The notes under the pieces are model-generated. The model searched no databases and was not told where the DNA came from. It worked only from the letters and a program-made list of their open reading frames with translations. Of a stretch of 40,795 nt of DNA, positions 39,054 through 40,795 are shown piece after piece. The position numbers and the translations under genes are program-made. How positions within the stretch are numbered: position 1 is the stretch's first letter; each line of letters begins with the position of its first letter. Source of the stretch: Acidobacteriota bacterium (GTDB lineage: Bacteria > Acidobacteriota > Blastocatellia > Pyrinomonadales > Pyrinomonadaceae); the NCBI GenBank assembly GCA_020199995.1, contig JAIVJM010000008.1, forward strand, positions 1 through 40,795, written 5' to 3'.

Positions 39054-40301
39054 ATGAATGTTCTCGTCCTCAACTGCGGCAGCGCCACCGTCAAGTTCCA
39101 GATCATTGCGACCGACCTCGAACGCATTGCGGGGGACACGGACGTGCGGCTCGCGCGGGGCGTTGTCGAGCGCGTCGGCGGCGAGGCGATCATCACCTTC
39201 GAGGCCGAGGGGCGCGACCCCCGCCGCACGACCGCGCCCGTGCGCGACACGCGCTCGGCGGTCGAGACGGTCATCCGCTGGGCCACCTCCGAGAGTTCGG
39301 GCATCGAGTCGGTGAAAGCCGTCGCGGACATCCACGCCGTCGGCCACCGCGTCGTGCACGGCGGCGAGCGGTTCACACATTCTGTCCTCATCACCGACGA
39401 GGTGCTGCGCGGCATCGAAGACTGCATTGACCTCGCGCCGCTGCACAACCCCGCGAACGTCCGCGGCATACAGGCCGCGCGCGAGGTCTTCGGCGCGGGG
39501 CTGCCGCAGGTCGCCGTCTTTGACACGGCCTTTCACCAGACACTGCCGCCCCACGCTTACCTCTACGCGCTGCCTTACCAGTGGTACCGCCGACACCGCA
39601 TCCGGCGCTACGGTTTCCACGGCACGTCGCACCGCTACGTCGCGTACCGCTACCGCAAGCTGCTGGGGATCGAGCGCGCGGCGACGAAGGTCATCACGCT
39701 TCATCTGGGCAACGGGTGTTCGGCGGCGGCCATCTCGGCGGGCGACTCGGTGGACACTTCGATGGGACTGACGCCGCTCGAAGGCTTGGTGATGGGGACA
39801 CGCTCGGGCGACGTGGACCCGGCCATCTTCGACTACATCGGGGCGAAGGAGGGGCTCACGCCGCAGGAGGTTGATTCGGTGCTCAACAAACAGTCGGGAC
39901 TGCTGGGCATCTCGGGGCTGACCAACGACATGAGGGAGCTGCTCGACGAGGCGAGGGAGTCGGACGACAGGCGGGCGCGGCTCGCCGTCGAGATTTTCTG
40001 CTACCGCGTGCGCAAGTACGTGGGCGCGTACATGGCCGCGCTCGGCGGGGCGGACGCGCTGGTCTTCACGGGCGGCATCGGCGAGAACTCGCCGGAGATT
40101 CGCGCGCGCGTCTGCGAGGGGCAGGGCTGGATGGGGCTCGAACTCGATCCGGCGCGCAACGAGGCGCACACCGATAGGCGCGAAGGCTTAATCAGCGCCG
40201 ACGGCTCAAGGCTGGCCGTCTATGTCATCCCGACGGATGAGGAGCTTTTGATTGCGCGGGACACGGTTCGCTCTGTGCACGGGGTTCCGCAGAGGTTCTA
40301 G
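39054..40301 (+). CDS. ackA: Acetate kinase
   Basis: A 415-residue ASKHA-fold kinase interconverting acetate and acetyl phosphate with ATP. The N-terminal phosphate loop is [15 protein letters not shown], with N7, S10, T12 and K14; the usual Ser at 12 is Thr. It also has [20 protein letters not shown] (active Arg), [20 protein letters not shown] with the catalytic Asp, [54 protein letters not shown] and [18 protein letters not shown]. Length is slightly above the usual 400. A TTG at 39048 is in frame but lies in the repeat. No pta gene is adjacent. The 3' end overlaps the opposing HAF-repeat gene by 96 bases. Confidence 0.96.
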   Translation: MNVLVLNCGSATVKFQIIATDLERIAGDTDVRLARGVVERVGGEAIITFEAEGRDPRRTTAPVRDTRSAVETVIRWATSESSGIESVKAVADIHAVGHRVVHGGERFTHSVLITDEVLRGIEDCIDLAPLHNPANVRGIQAAREVFGAGLPQVAVFDTAFHQTLPPHAYLYALPYQWYRRHRIRRYGFHGTSHRYVAYRYRKLLGIERAATKVITLHLGNGCSAAAISAGDSVDTSMGLTPLEGLVMGTRSGDVDPAIFDYIGAKEGLTPQEVDSVLNKQSGLLGISGLTNDMRELLDEARESDDRRARLAVEIFCYRVRKYVGAYMAALGGADALVFTGGIGENSPEIRARVCEGQGWMGLELDPARNEAHTDRREGLISADGSRLAVYVIPTDEELLIARDTVRSVHGVPQRF

Positions 40302-40795
40302 CGATGGAACCGGGGCGAGCGTCGGCTCCGGAATCGGCTGGCTGAAGGAACGCCGCTTGCGGTCTTTGGTGTTGACCGGCGTGGCGAGCGCGGGTTGGGC
40401 CGGAAGGATGATCGGGCTCGCGGTGGTGGAGAAGCAGGGCGGCGGCGCGGCGTCAGGAATCTCGTCCCTGAGAGACTTGAGCAGGAAGGCGTGCGTGAGC
40501 CCGTCCGGGTTGACGCCCGTCCCGACGATTTCGCCGCGGTCGTTAATGCCGCGCGCCTCCTTGAGTATCCAGCCCGACCCGGCGACCGAGTTGCTGAGGT
40601 CCTCCATGCCGCTCAGGGGGTCGTAGAGGAATGCGTGATCGACGCCCGGCGCAATCTCGGAGACGCCGACCACGGACCCGTTGCTGTTGATGTCGTAGGC
40701 GATACTGCGCGTGCCGCCGAGCGTCCCGATGTCCTGCATGCCGCCCGCGACGGTATAGATGAAGGCGTGCAGAGGCGGGTTGATCGTCCCCGTGC
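40206..40795 (-). CDS. HAF-repeat protein, C-terminal part (gene enters from the right edge)
   Basis: The reverse frame is open from the window edge to a stop at 40206, about 196 residues. It contains HAF repeats: [39 protein letters not shown] and [16 protein letters not shown], with linking units such as [12 protein letters not shown] and [15 protein letters not shown] proteins are secreted beta propellers of unknown role, common in Acidobacteriota. The last 80 or so residues are Pro- and Arg-rich ([18 protein letters not shown]) and run over the 3' end of ackA on the other strand. That tail may be non-native, for example after loss of an earlier stop. Confidence 0.8.
   Translation of the reverse strand, partial: TGTINPPLHAFIYTVAGGMQDIGTLGGTRSIAYDINSNGSVVGVSEIAPGVDHAFLYDPLSGMEDLSNSVAGSGWILKEARGINDRGEIVGTGVNPDGLTHAFLLKSLRDEIPDAAPPPCFSTTASPIILPAQPALATPVNTKDRKRRSFSQPIPEPTLAPVPSLEPLRNPVHRANRVPRNQKLLIRRDDIDGQP

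Overview
The window reads as a piece of a high-GC Gram-negative chromosome, most likely an Acidobacteriota member of the Blastocatellia/Pyrinomonadaceae type. This is an inference from the mix of genes: hrcA-grpE-dnaK-dnaJ, PEP-CTERM proteins, type IV minor pilins, an archaeal-type 8-oxoguanine glycosylase and HAF-repeat proteins. Coding density is high and most genes are housekeeping. No rRNA, tRNA, CRISPR array, prophage or transposase gene was seen.

Layout. 1-363 holds the 5' part of a leftward SprT-like gene that leaves the window. 744-6210 is a rightward heat-shock operon, hrcA-grpE-dnaK-dnaJ, with two candidate promoters and a strong terminator. 6423-6785 is a small exported protein. 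From 7003 to 30507 nearly everything is leftward: tsaD; a zinc-ribbon/NHL protein; a PilZ protein; rsmD; a SIMPL-domain lipoprotein; recG, a bacilliredoxin, tsaE and the NAD(P)HX repair enzyme; three PEP-CTERM exported proteins, each with its own terminator; murJ; an NtrC-type response regulator; a TPR protein; a minor-pilin operon (fimT-like, pilV, pilW, pilX); and dacB. From 30828 the genes run rightward: an Ogg2-type glycosylase; a secreted TPR/double-retropepsin protein coupled to a PIN-domain gene and a small partner; an unknown protein; hicB with a broken hicA; a lytic transglycosylase; an MFS transporter coupled to an amidohydrolase; and ackA. A leftward HAF-repeat gene enters from the right edge and overlaps the ackA 3' end.

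The most unusual signal lies between the genes. Many gaps are filled almost exactly by palindromes whose arms are tandem, slightly varied units of about 7 bases. At least five share one unit family (AACGCTGAACG-like) with perfect arms of up to 38 bp. Others have the same architecture with unrelated units. They typically abut start or stop codons. One array lies in frame inside the MFS gene and another encodes the last residues of the transglycosylase. This looks like a dispersed hairpin class that expands by copying or slippage and that may set mRNA ends and translation starts.

Other points of note are an exact sigma-54 promoter in front of the minor-pilin operon, with a sigma-54 activator encoded 5 kb downstream; frameshifts in pilX and hicA; a DnaJ that lacks about 50 residues before its zinc fingers; and a 26-bp duplication that moved the tsaE start codon. 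All product names rest on motif recognition by eye; no database search was run.
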